Below the pieces are notes generated by a model, which searched no databases, was not told the DNA's origin, and worked only from the letters and a program-made list of their open reading frames with translations. The position numbers and the translations under genes are program-made. Below are positions 1 through 7,558 of a stretch of DNA of 24,676 bases, in pieces. The stretch is from positions 1 to 24,676 of the forward strand of contig CADFHB010000010.1 in assembly GCA_902834055.1 (NCBI GenBank), in the 5' to 3' direction. How positions within the stretch are numbered: position 1 is the stretch's first letter; the number at the start of each line of letters is the position of its first letter. This stretch comes from Lactobacillaceae bacterium (GTDB lineage Bacteria > Bacillota > Bacilli > Lactobacillales > Lactobacillaceae).

Positions 1-1
1 A

Positions 2-553
2 GTGGGAGCTTGGCAAGCGCTAGAAGAGGCCCAACAGGCTGGTAAGATTCGCTCAATTGGTGTTTCTAACTTCTATGCTGACCAGTTAAAGGATTTGGAA
101 CTGACGGCACCGGTAAAGCCGGCTGTTAACCAGATTGAGGTTAACCCGTGGTATCAGCAGGACCAAGAAGTTAAGTTTGCCCAAGGTGAGGGGGTCCAAG
201 TAGAAGCCTGGGCGCCATTTGTGGAGGGCAAGCACGGGCTCTTTACCAACCAGCTAATTGGTCAAATTGCGGCTCAGCATGGTAAGTCCAACGGCCAAGT
301 TATTTTACGATGGCTATTACAGCGGGGGATTACTGTTATCCCGAAGTCGGTTCACCAGGAACGGATGGCAGAAAACATTGCGGTTTTTGACTTTACACTA
401 TCAGACGGGGAAATGCAGGCAATTGCTAGTCTCGATAAGGGTGTGAGTCAGTTCTTCGACCACCGTGACCCCGTCACGATTGAGCAGATTTTCGGATCAA
501 GTTTACGCATGGTTCAGGATAGTGAAAAGCAACAATTGAAGGGAGCAAACTAA
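2..553 (+). CDS. Aldo/keto reductase, 5' end outside window
   Basis: This is the C-terminal 183 residues of an NAD(P)H-dependent aldo/keto reductase, a cytosolic TIM-barrel enzyme that reduces carbonyl compounds. The stretch GKIRSIGVSNF near residue 15, PAVNQIEVNPWYQQ near 40 and the cofactor-binding VIPKSVHQERMAENIAVFDF near 112-131 are family hallmarks. The catalytic Asp, Tyr, Lys and His lie upstream of the window, so the GTG at position 2 is not the true start. The stop overlaps the start of the next gene by one base (TAATG), so the two reductases are probably co-transcribed and arose by tandem duplication; the segments around AGKIRSIGVSN are nearly identical in both. The physiological substrate cannot be told from sequence. 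Confidence 0.93.
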   Translation: MGAWQALEEAQQAGKIRSIGVSNFYADQLKDLELTAPVKPAVNQIEVNPWYQQDQEVKFAQGEGVQVEAWAPFVEGKHGLFTNQLIGQIAAQHGKSNGQVILRWLLQRGITVIPKSVHQERMAENIAVFDFTLSDGEMQAIASLDKGVSQFFDHRDPVTIEQIFGSSLRMVQDSEKQQLKGAN

Positions 554-1419
554 TGATGAATATTCCGAAGTTTAAGTTAAATGATGGCAATTATATCCCG
601 TCTATGGGTTTTGGGGTCTTTCAAATTCCGGCAGATGGTTCCACCTACCGGGCGGTAACTGACGCATTAAAGTTGGGCTACCGGCACATTGATACCGCGA
701 CCGCGTACTTTAATGAACAGGAAGTTGGCCAGGCAATCAAGGATAGTGGGATCCCGCGGGACCAAATCTGGGTTACTTCTAAACTGTGGCTACAAGACTA
801 TGCCTATGCAGACGCGGAGAAAGCCATTGATGCGTCACTGACAAAGTTAGGCTTGGATTATGTTGATCTTTACCTTATTCACCAGCCATACGGAAAAGTC
901 AACGAGGCCTGGCAAGCGATGGAGGAGGCCCAGCAAGCGGGTAAGATCCGCTCAATTGGGGTTTCTAACATGACACCAAAGCTCTGGAAAAAGTGGGTAC
1001 CAAACTTTAAGGTGACCCCTGCTGTTAACCAAGTTGAATTTAACCCATATTACCAGCAACGGGCACTGCGTGACATCCTAGCCGATAGTCACGTTGCCTT
1101 GGAAGCCTGGGCCCCACTAGGGCAAGGTAACCAGGACCTCTTTGCTGAACCGATTTTGAACGCGTTGGCGAAGAAGTACAATAAGAACGTTGGCCAAATT
1201 ATTTTGCGCTATGAGCACCAACTGGGGGTAATTATTTTCCCTAAGTCTGTTCATGAGGCACGGATTAAGTCGAACGCGGAAATCTTTGACTTTATGTTAA
1301 CCATTGATGAGATGGACGCGATTGCTAAACTTGACAAGGGGCGGGGGATGCACGATCCTGACGCACCAGGTGTTGAGGAAATGCTGTTGAATGCTTTTGA
1401 TGTTCACGCAAATGACTAG
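553..1419 (+). CDS. Aldo/keto reductase, complete
   Basis: A complete 288-residue aldo/keto reductase of usual length. The catalytic tetrad is intact: D47 and Y52 in DTATAYFNE, K77 in TSKLW and H110 in LIHQPYG. The C-terminal NADPH-binding segment is IIFPKSVHEARIKSNAEIFDF. It resembles lactobacillar 2,5-diketo-D-gluconate reductase-like AKRs, a label that says little about the real substrate. Translation starts at 553 (overlapping the upstream stop) or at the adjacent ATG at 556, with AAGGGAG just upstream. It is the last gene of its operon and is followed by a long stem-loop. Compared with its upstream paralogue it is divergent between residues 140 and 190, where substrate loops lie. Confidence 0.95.
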   Translation: MMNIPKFKLNDGNYIPSMGFGVFQIPADGSTYRAVTDALKLGYRHIDTATAYFNEQEVGQAIKDSGIPRDQIWVTSKLWLQDYAYADAEKAIDASLTKLGLDYVDLYLIHQPYGKVNEAWQAMEEAQQAGKIRSIGVSNMTPKLWKKWVPNFKVTPAVNQVEFNPYYQQRALRDILADSHVALEAWAPLGQGNQDLFAEPILNALAKKYNKNVGQIILRYEHQLGVIIFPKSVHEARIKSNAEIFDFMLTIDEMDAIAKLDKGRGMHDPDAPGVEEMLLNAFDVHAND

Positions 1420-1443
1420 TTGTTGAACTGGTTATGGAACGAG

Positions 1444-1489
1444 AAGGCCTCCAGTGCTCGGTAAAATTCTACCGAGTGCTGGAGGCCTT
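1444..1489. repeat. Long palindromic stem-loop between convergent genes
   Basis: Two 20-base arms (1444-1463 and 1470-1489) pair over their whole length with tandem G-U/U-G pairs in the middle and a 6-base loop. It lies between the aldo/keto reductase stop and the convergent truncated reductase. The T tract after it is short (TTT then CGTGCTT), so it is a weak intrinsic terminator at best. Its left arm and loop share CTCCAGTGCTCGG and the following YAAA with the palindrome at 12470-12521, and both are followed by GTGCTT, so the two look like members of one intergenic repeat family that may also end transcription in both directions. Confidence 0.7.
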
Positions 1490-1522
1490 TCGTGCTTCCT
1501 AAAGATAAGCGTAAATGTAGGT

Positions 1523-2131
1523 TTAGCCAAACTGGTTGGCGTAGTCGTGCACGGGAACCTGTAGAGTGAGGTCACTGGTTGGATAAGCCACACAGGGATT
1601 GACGTAACCAAATCCCCTATCAGCCGCCCGACGGTGGTCGAATTCAGCTGGCGTGAATGTGTGTCCGTCCAGAACCTGGGACCGGCAAGCTGAGCAAATA
1701 CCACTCCGGCACATCGATGGGGCGATGATTCCTGCTCGTTCCAAGGCAATCAATAGGGACTCGTTGGCCGCTGCCGGAATCGTCGTGGATTGGTCCCGGG
1801 TGATGACGGTCATTGAGAAGGTCTTGCCCTTGGCCGCTGCCGAGTAGCCAACAAACTGGTCCGGAGCCGCAGTATTCCCATTTAGTTCGTGCCGGACCCA
1901 CCCTGGTGCTAAGTGGAGCTGGGCGACTTCTTTCATCACGAACTGGTACATTACTGACGGCCCACTGATGAAGATGGAGTAGTCAGCTGCCGGGGCATAC
2001 TTTTCAATCAGGCCCTTACTGATGAAGCCGTGCTCGAAACCAGGCATTTCTTCGTCACTGAGGATGTTGACCAGCCTGACCCGGTCGGTCTGCCCCGCGA
2101 TCCCCTGGAGTTCGTCCCCTAAGCGGGACCT
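1523..2131 (-). pseudogene. C-terminal remnant of a 2Fe-2S flavoprotein reductase
   Basis: The open frame of about 203 codons contains the end of a ferredoxin-NADP reductase-type nucleotide-binding domain (DRVRLVNILSDEE, then YSIFISGPSVMYQFV) followed by a plant-type 2Fe-2S ferredoxin domain. Counting from the ATG at 2047, the cluster ligands are C113, C118, C121 and C152 (C-x4-C-x2-C and a distal C). The N-terminal FAD-binding half that such enzymes need is missing: the frame is closed by TGA at 2132-2134, and from there the DNA encodes a different gene on the other strand. I therefore call it a 5'-truncated pseudogene. The remaining ferredoxin-like half could in principle still be made from the ATG at 2047, but I see no strong ribosome binding site. 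Confidence 0.8.
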
Positions 2132-2587
2132 TCACTTTATCGAGATAAAGCCCCGTTATGGTGCCTTCATTGCGGATTACCGGTCCGCGGGCGACCTGAC
2201 AACGATGAATGAGATCATTAATTTTCACAATGGGCACTACCGAATTTCTTTGCTAAAGTCGATTTACCGGGTCTGCAACCAGATTGAGGCGGACATTATA
2301 CGGCTCGCTGCCGGGCGGCGGAGTACTTTAACTTTATTCACGCCCTGGCGATGGCTTCTGAAAACGATGTCTACCCCCTATTGGTTAACAACTTTAAACC
2401 AATTTACCTGACTCTGGGGCGGTGGACTTGCGAGAATACGCGGTCTGATGATTTTCAAAAGGCGGGCCAGCACCTCCTGGACCTGGTCAGTGCCGGCCAG
2501 GCGAAAGCGGCCGTCCAAGATAACGTTAATTTGATCAGGAAGAACTACCAACTTCTGAGTGGGCAAGATGATTTGGAACTAGGATGA
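2130..2587 (+). pseudogene. Remnant of FadR-type GntR regulator, frameshifted
   Basis: Two consecutive frames encode the ligand-binding domain of a FadR-like GntR regulator. The first (from 2130) reads IEIKPRYGAFIADYRSAGDL and continues to EADIIRLAA; the second (from about 2313) reads RAAEYFNFIHALAMASEN and then LLVNNFKPIYLTLGRW, ending at TGA 2585-2587. The order and spacing match the C-terminal domain of FadR (compare its [24 protein letters not shown]). The N-terminal winged-helix DNA-binding domain is missing and a frameshift lies near 2313, so the gene is dead. Its left edge abuts the broken end of the minus-strand reductase, suggesting a deletion that joined the two. Family assignment rests on remembered sequence patterns, not a search. 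Confidence 0.65.
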
Positions 2588-2630
2588 AATAAGTCGGCTC
2601 ATCAGTCATCGGCTGAGGGGGCGCTTTTAA

Positions 2631-2760
2631 CTAGATGATTAAAACTTCGTGCTGCTTGGGTTTGGCGGCCGTGCGTTTAATTGCATGATAGTTAATCGGG
2701 GAGTCAATTGCCCGCCGGGTCTGAGCCTTTGAGAGGTCATTTTACTCGATATTTTCCTCC
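2631..2760 (-). pseudogene. Short C-terminal gene remnant, family unknown
   Basis: Read on the minus strand, codons from about 2760 to the TAG at 2631-2633 give EENIE, a stop (TAA at 2742-2744), then NDLSKAQTRRAIDSPINYHA and IKRTAAKPKQHEVLII. The composition looks like a genuine protein C-terminus rather than chance, but there is no start codon, no ribosome binding site and one internal stop. I do not recognise the family. It lies in the same decayed stretch as the truncated reductase and GntR remnant, so it is probably another fossil. Confidence 0.35.
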
Positions 2761-2849
2761 TATTTGTTAAAAATCGTATTTTCGGCAAATAGGGTGTAAA
2801 GACACGCTTCCTAAATCGTTAAAAGTTACTTTTCTAAAGATAAAAGCAA

Positions 2850-2977
2850 AAAAGCCCGACCGTCGCCGTGCTAACCATTTTCCGATACTGGCCATCCGGC
2901 CCTAATGCGCTGCTTTCCGCACTTCTCATTAACGTGCTGCGTGGCACTAGGCCCCCTTTTTGGCCACTTCGCACTTC
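2850..2977 (-). repeat. Modular GC-rich intergenic repeat, copy A
   Basis: Read on the minus strand it begins with GAAGTGCG directly after the stop codon of the frameshifted oxidoreductase. It contains two tandem modules, each opening with GAAGTGCG and closing with AGCACG, each holding a GGCC-to-GGCC hairpin. Positions 2866-2925 match 7690-7750 at about 54 of 61 positions, and 2918-2940 match 7619-7641 at 22 of 23. It ends with a GGTCGGGC segment and a T6 run that could stop transcription. It is not protein-coding in any obvious frame. It may be a structured RNA tail or a miniature repeat. Confidence 0.8.
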
Positions 2978-3930
2978 CTAATTCAATACAATTACTTTTC
3001 CTAAACTATGGTGACTTTCTAAGTACTTATAAGCTTCTGGAACTTGTTTTAGGCTGAACACCTTTACGGGTTTTACGTTAATACGCTGATTTTCAATCAC
3101 CCTTAGTAGCTCATTTAATTTTGCACCACTAACGTTTCTAGGATAAAAGCTCGTTAAATAGCTATTAGGTGCCAGATCCATAATGGGGTCGAACTCATCT
3201 AAATACCATTGATTACCTAGTTGACCGGTGCTGCAAACAATTCCCCCTTCACTAATATGATGAAAGGTGTCCTTAATGGTAGCCGGTCCAACCAGTTCAA
3301 ATGCCTTGGAATAACTATAGGAAGTCTGTAACTTACCATCTTGATCAAGAACTACGTCATCAAAGCCGAGTTCTTTCATTCGGGCAACTTTGGCTTTGGC
3401 CCGGGTTGACCCAATAATTTTAATGCCGGGATAAGAAGCCTTTGCTAATTTCAAAAAAGCCACTCCGATCCCGCTGCTAGCACCCCGGACAATGACCTGA
3501 TCAGTAGGTGATAGCTTTAAGTTGAGCATAGAACCATAGGCGGTGTAGTAGGTTTCAGGGACTGTTGCTAATGTTTTCCAGGAAAGGGTGGTGCTGACTG
3601 GGTATATTTGCGAGTTCGGTAAAAAGTATATTCAGCATACGATCCGTCAAAATCGCGGCCCATTTCGCCCATGATGGAAACCACTTTTTGGTTAACTGGT
3701 AATTTGCCGGGATCAGTTGTTTCTGCGATCTCGCCCACACATTCTATCCCCAGGATTCGGGGAAATTTTACCGTTGGCGATAGCCCCCTTCGCGTGAAAA
3801 TTTCTGAATGGTTGATCCCGAATCCCTTAACCTTAACCAGACTCCAACCGGGCTTTAACTGTGGCCGTGGTACATCTTGGTATATCAGTTTCTCGGGTCC
3901 GCCGGATTCTTTAATAACAATTGCTTTCAC
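2978..3930 (-). pseudogene. Zinc-independent quinone oxidoreductase (MDR), frameshifted
   Basis: A medium-chain dehydrogenase/reductase of the NADPH:quinone oxidoreductase type, which reduces quinones or enones in the cytosol. The N-terminal half (KAIVIKESGGPEKL, GINHSEIFTRRG, GIECVGEIAET) is in one frame and the C-terminal half (VIVRGASSGIGVAFLKLAKA nucleotide-binding segment, ending ESHHSLGKVIVLN) in another. The break is at the A5 run 3621-3625 (T5 in the coding strand); one extra T restores EYTFLPNSQIYPVSTTLSW and a protein of about 317 residues, a normal length. No zinc ligands are seen. I chose the second GTG (3930) because TAAGGTG then sits 6-7 bases upstream; GTG 3939 has no spacing. 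It is the last cistron after the transporter, 13 bases beyond it. A sequencing error or slippage-based switching could also explain the shift. Confidence 0.85.
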
Positions 3931-3943
3931 GATATTCACCTTA

Positions 3944-4582
3944 TTATCTATTTACAACTGCTTGCCAGCGGTGAACCAGCAACCATTCAACTAGCCTTAG
4001 GATCCCGGCGCATGCCAAAGTCAGTACAACCGTTAAGATGGTTCCCCAGAGGATTGGCACCACCTGTTGTGATTGAAGGCCTTCGAACAATAATTGTCCT
4101 AACCCACCAGCGTTAATGGTGGCTGCAATGGTTGCGATTCCCATTGTTGAAGCAAGGGCGACTTGTAAGCCACTAAAGATCGCTGGAGTTGCTAGGGGGA
4201 GCTGAACCTTGAAGAAGACTTGTCGTTTGGTCATCCCCATCCCCTTAGCAACCTCGATTAGCGTGGGATCGATTTCCTGAATTCCAGTGATAAAGGTTCG
4301 CAATAAGACGTACTCGCAGTAGGTAGTTAGAACAATAATCGCCGTCCGCATCCCCAGTCCAGAAATCGGTAAGAGCAGGGCAAAGAAGGCAAAGCTTGGT
4401 ACTGAATACAAAAGGGAAAAGAAGTACGTTAACCCATTTAACCAGTTTTTTTGCTGCATTAGCAACACGATTATCACCGTTGCAATTACTAATGCAATCC
4501 CTAATGATGCCAGAACCATTAGCGCATGTTGCTGGACATCGATAACCATTGTTGGCCAATTAGCATTCCAATAATCAATCAT
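3944..4582 (-). CDS. Quaternary-amine ABC transporter permease (OpuCD-like)
   Basis: A 212-residue inner-membrane permease of the OpuC/ProW family with about five hydrophobic segments (near residues 15-40, 48-70, 80-95, 140-165, 175-205). The conserved coupling loop that contacts the ATPase is visible as EVAKGMGMTKRQVFFKVQLPLATPAI, followed by TIAATINAGGLGQLLFEGL, a strong signature of this family. The ATG at 4582 follows GGGGG by seven bases and overlaps the ATPase stop by eight bases, implying translational coupling; a longer in-frame extension upstream would overlap the ATPase gene and is rejected. With the neighbouring ATPase, second permease and binding protein it would import glycine betaine, carnitine or choline. 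Confidence 0.92.
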   Translation of the reverse strand: MIDYWNANWPTMVIDVQQHALMVLASLGIALVIATVIIVLLMQQKNWLNGLTYFFSLLYSVPSFAFFALLLPISGLGMRTAIIVLTTYCEYVLLRTFITGIQEIDPTLIEVAKGMGMTKRQVFFKVQLPLATPAIFSGLQVALASTMGIATIAATINAGGLGQLLFEGLQSQQVVPILWGTILTVVLTLACAGILRLVEWLLVHRWQAVVNR

Positions 4583-5345
4583 TGTAATGCCCCCACAGCT
4601 TTTGATTTTGTTGAACCGTTCCCAACAGTTCCTTAACGAATGAGGTTGCCGGGCGGGCAACGACTTCTGCTGGTTCAGCGAATTGTTCAATCCGGCCTTT
4701 ATGCATCACCATAACCCGTTGACCAAGGAATAGGGCTTCATTAATATCATGGGTAACAAACATAAAGGTTTTATTCCCTAGTGACGCATGGATCCGTTTA
4801 ATCTCTTTTTGAAGTTCAATTCTGGTTAGCGCGTCAAGCGCACCAAATGGTTCATCAAAGAGCACATATGCGGGATTGACGGCTAACGCACGGGCAACAC
4901 CAACTCGTTGCTGCTGGCCACCCGAAAGTTGACTGGGGTACCGCTGCGCATATTGCTTAGGATCAAGCTGAACTAAATTTAACAGCTCGCCAACCCGTGC
5001 ATCAATTTGCTTTTGATCCCACTGCAGCATCTTGGGCACGACCGCGATGTTTTCCGCAATTGTCATGTGGGGGAAGAGGCCAATCTGCTGGACAACATAC
5101 CCCATATGACGACGTAACTTAACTAAGTCTAAGTCACTGATCTTTTGGCCAGCAATGAGGATTTCACCCGCATCCGGTTGCCAAAGTCCATTCACCATCT
5201 TCAATGTTGTCGTTTTTCCGCAACCCGAAGAGCCTAAAATCGTAATGAATTCGCCCTGGTTAACGGTAAAACTAAGGTCGGGGATCACAATGTTCTTACC
5301 AAACTTTTTCTGGACATTTTTAAATTGAATAACTGGCTTTGTCAT
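4575..5345 (-). CDS. Quaternary-amine ABC transporter ATPase (OpuCA-like)
   Basis: A 256-residue ABC ATPase that powers compatible-solute uptake. Walker A is GSSGCGKT at 38-45, the Q loop is near YVVQQIGLFPHM, the signature LSGGQ is at 140-144 and Walker B is VLFDEP at 161-166, with a VTHDINEAL switch region. Full-length OpuCA and OpuAA proteins carry C-terminal CBS domains that sense ionic strength; this protein ends about 20 residues after the ATPase core and has none, so transport may lack that osmotic gate. The start at 5345 has AAGGAGGG about nine bases upstream, and the gene overlaps the preceding permease by 26 bases. Confidence 0.94.
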   Translation of the reverse strand: MTKPVIQFKNVQKKFGKNIVIPDLSFTVNQGEFITILGSSGCGKTTTLKMVNGLWQPDAGEILIAGQKISDLDLVKLRRHMGYVVQQIGLFPHMTIAENIAVVPKMLQWDQKQIDARVGELLNLVQLDPKQYAQRYPSQLSGGQQQRVGVARALAVNPAYVLFDEPFGALDALTRIELQKEIKRIHASLGNKTFMFVTHDINEALFLGQRVMVMHKGRIEQFAEPAEVVARPATSFVKELLGTVQQNQKLWGHYND

Positions 5346-5970
5346 GCTGACGGACCCTCCTTATTAATAAATCAAACCCGGCCATTGATAGTAATGAGAG
5401 GAGCGCGACACTAACACCACCAATAACAACGTATGACATGTCGTATAGTCCTAGGCCGGTAAAAATCAGTGTCCCTAATCCCCCGGCCCCGATATAAGTA
5501 GCTAGGGTTGCGCTGGCAATGATCTCGACAAGCGCTAACTTAATACCGTTCAAAATGTACGGCAAGGCAAGGGGAATTTCAATCTGTCTCCGTAGCTGTC
5601 GGGGATCCATTCCTAATGCAGTACCAACTTCCTTGTACAATGGGCTCACTTCATTAAAGCCCAGGATCGTGTTAATAAGGAGTGGTGGTAATGCTAATAC
5701 AACCAGGGCAATGATTGCGGGAAGCATCCCGGTTCCAATGAAGGGAATTAGCAAAAATAATAATGCCAAACTAGGAATAATTCTTAATCCTTGGGCAAAG
5801 GCAGTACAAAACGCTGCGACTGGCTTTACTCGTGAGCCAAGGTAGCCAAGGGGCAGTGCAATTACCAGCGCAATTGCTAGTGTTATTAGGCTAAGGTAAA
5901 CATGCTGCCAGACACACTGCCAATACTGGCCACTATCATTTTGAAAATAATGGATAATTTGGGTTAACAA
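5320..5970 (-). CDS. Quaternary-amine ABC transporter permease (OpuCB-like)
   Basis: A 216-residue membrane permease, paralogous to the other permease of the operon, with five to six hydrophobic segments. The family loop is present (EVGTALGMDPRQLRRQIEIPLALPYI), followed by ATYIGAGGLGTLIFTGLGLY. Translation begins at a TTG (5970) with AGGAAGTG about seven bases upstream; I see no ATG alternative that keeps the first membrane segment. It lies 53 bases after the binding protein gene and its end overlaps the ATPase start. Two separate permeases in one operon are typical of OpuC- and OpuB-type systems. Confidence 0.92.
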   Translation of the reverse strand: MLTQIIHYFQNDSGQYWQCVWQHVYLSLITLAIALVIALPLGYLGSRVKPVAAFCTAFAQGLRIIPSLALLFLLIPFIGTGMLPAIIALVVLALPPLLINTILGFNEVSPLYKEVGTALGMDPRQLRRQIEIPLALPYILNGIKLALVEIIASATLATYIGAGGLGTLIFTGLGLYDMSYVVIGGVSVALLSLLSMAGFDLLIRRVRQHDKASYSI

Positions 5971-6023
5971 AGTGTCACTTCCTAGTGTAATGCTCAGGGA
6001 TCGTTAATTTGCGACAAGCTCTT

Positions 6024-6920
6024 TTACTTATTGGCATTGTACCAATTCTTGGCAACCGTCTTATAGTTCTGACCGTCAACATCAACTTTTTTATTGAGGT
6101 TTGTTAATTGCTTGGTGGTGAGTTTAGCGTCGATTTTATTAAGGGCTTTTTCCATCTTCGGATGACTTTCGGCGGACTTCTTATTTACCAAGGGAACCAG
6201 GTTATATGGTGGCCAAAGGTTCTTATTATCCTTTAATAGGGTAAATTTACTAGTGGCTAATTGGCCGTCCGTAGTAGAAACTGGTGCAGCGTCCCCCTTA
6301 CCTTGCGACATAATCTTGTACTTAAGGCTATCATCATAATCCTTTTGGGATTTAAAATTATACTTACCGTATTTCTTGTTCATTCCCGGAAGCGCATCAG
6401 CCCGTTTATCGAATTCGCCTTGGGAAACAAAACGAATCTTGTTGGCCTTCTTTTGGAGGTCACTCAACGTCTTGATGTTGTATTTTTTAGCAACGCTGGT
6501 TCTAATGCCGACGCCTTGGCGGTTATCACCAGGTGCGTAATTAAATGTTACTAAGCCTTCCTTCTTCACCCCATCTTTAGCAAGTTTTGCTATTTGTGGA
6601 GCACTTTTACCACTAGCGTTTTTCTTTAGGTATGCTTCAACAATCGTTCCCGTATATTCCGGGTAAACATCAATTTGGCCCGTCTTAACGGCTTTATAGA
6701 CCACTGAATTTGAAATGTTTGGTTTCCGCACGACCTTATAGCCAGCATGTTCCAGTGCTAAGGCGTAGATTTCGCTAACTGTTTTACTCTCTGAAAAACT
6801 CTTCGAACCCACAATAATGGGCTTTGCACTGGCGCTTACCGTTGGGGAAGATACTCCACCAATGAAGAGCATCAAGGCGATAACTGATAAGCTTACGATC
6901 AATGGTTTAAAATATTTCAT
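6024..6920 (-). CDS. Quaternary-amine ABC transporter substrate-binding protein (OpuCC-like)
   Basis: A 298-residue extracellular solute-binding protein of the OpuAC/OsmX family that captures glycine betaine, carnitine or choline. After a signal segment (residues 1-31) the mature part starts KPIIVGSKSFSESKTVSEIY, the family's opening motif; DVYPEYTGTIVEAYL and GDAAPVSTTDGQL are further landmarks. Gram-positive homologues are usually lipoproteins with a GGC lipobox; here the matching place reads FIGGVSS and there is no cysteine, while ASA-K offers a type I cleavage site. The protein may thus be secreted or held by the uncleaved signal. Start: ATG 6920 with GAGGTG ten bases upstream. First gene of the operon. 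Confidence 0.93.
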   Translation of the reverse strand: MKYFKPLIVSLSVIALMLFIGGVSSPTVSASAKPIIVGSKSFSESKTVSEIYALALEHAGYKVVRKPNISNSVVYKAVKTGQIDVYPEYTGTIVEAYLKKNASGKSAPQIAKLAKDGVKKEGLVTFNYAPGDNRQGVGIRTSVAKKYNIKTLSDLQKKANKIRFVSQGEFDKRADALPGMNKKYGKYNFKSQKDYDDSLKYKIMSQGKGDAAPVSTTDGQLATSKFTLLKDNKNLWPPYNLVPLVNKKSAESHPKMEKALNKIDAKLTTKQLTNLNKKVDVDGQNYKTVAKNWYNANK

Positions 6921-6983
6921 TTGCTTTATTCACCTCATAATTAGTAACTAAAAAAGTTCCAAAAATTCTCGAATAACACTATC

Positions 6984-7012
6984 AATATATCCTGATATAA
7001 AGCTGATGTCAA
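6984..7012 (-). promoter_or_regulatory. Promoter and operator of the OpuC-like operon
   Basis: On the minus strand a perfect -35 box TTGACA (7007-7012) stands 17 bases from a TATATT -10 box (6984-6989). A perfect inverted repeat, TATATC-AG-GATATA (6986-6999), covers the -10 box and the adjoining spacer, where a bound repressor would block RNA polymerase. The divergent Rrf2-family gene starting at 7089 is the natural candidate for the protein that binds it; this link is inferred. Confidence 0.75.
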
Positions 7013-7044
7013 GAATTAACTTAACGATTATCTACTGGAATATC

Positions 7045-7064
7045 GTAACTAATACTGTTACAAT
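7045..7064 (+). promoter_or_regulatory. Likely -10 box and inverted repeat before Rrf2 gene
   Basis: TACAAT (7059-7064) is a plausible -10 box about 25 bases before the Rrf2 start codon; the matching -35 (TGGAAT, 7036-7041) is poor. A perfect GTAAC-N7-GTTAC inverted repeat (7045-7061) overlaps the -10 box. It differs in sequence from the palindrome at 6986-6999, so both may not bind the same protein. Confidence 0.45.
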
Positions 7065-7088
7065 AGATTGCGGAAAGGAATGAACAAA

Positions 7089-7553
7089 ATGAGAATCTCC
7101 ACCCGCTTTAGCGATAGTATCCATATCTTAGCATTCATTGAGACCTACAAGAGTAAGTTACCACTGAGTAGTGAGAACATTGCCGGTAGCATTGAGACCT
7201 CGCCGGTAGTTGTCCGCCGTTTAATGGGCAAACTACGTAGTGCTGGGTTACTTAAGACCGTTCATGGGTCTGCTGATCCTAAGCTCACTCGGGAGCCAAA
7301 AGATATCTCACTATATGATGTTTTTCTCGCTGTTGAAGATGAGCGGCACCTCTTTACGGTTGACCCCCGGACTAATCTCGAATGCATAGTCGGTGGGAAT
7401 ATCCAAGCAACCCTTGGCGATTTCTATAGCCAGGCCGAGAATGCCGCTAAAGCCAAATTAGCATCGATCACCCTTAAAGACGTTCTTGATACAATCCTCG
7501 TTAAGCAAACTGAAAAGGACCCCGCAAAGTTAACTAACAGTAATCTAAGGTAA
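7089..7553 (+). CDS. Rrf2-family transcriptional regulator
   Basis: A 154-residue Rrf2-type winged-helix regulator. The N-terminal helix-turn-helix runs from about residue 5 to 60 (SDSIHILAFIETYKS, then SSENIAGSIETSPVVVRRLM), followed by the wing and ISLYDVFLAVE. Rrf2 proteins such as IscR and NsrR use three clustered cysteines for an iron-sulfur cluster; here only one cysteine (in NLECIVGGN) is present, so a cluster is unlikely and the sensed signal is unknown. I chose ATG 7089 because AAAGGA lies nine bases upstream; ATG 7080 is too close to it. It is divergent from the OpuC-like operon, which it probably regulates. Confidence 0.88.
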   Translation: MRISTRFSDSIHILAFIETYKSKLPLSSENIAGSIETSPVVVRRLMGKLRSAGLLKTVHGSADPKLTREPKDISLYDVFLAVEDERHLFTVDPRTNLECIVGGNIQATLGDFYSQAENAAKAKLASITLKDVLDTILVKQTEKDPAKLTNSNLR

Positions 7554-7558
7554 ATAAT

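Noticed and set aside
1432..1749. 105-codon minus-strand frame
   Set aside because: Overlaps the reductase remnant in another frame and reads through the stem-loop; no family resemblance.
2918..2940. CRISPR or integron attC reading of the modular repeat
   Set aside because: Too few units, no integrase or cas genes, and no matching simple/core site pairs of attC type.
3555..3740. 61-codon minus-strand frame inside the broken MDR gene
   Set aside because: It is the third frame of the MDR gene and matches neither half of the family sequence.
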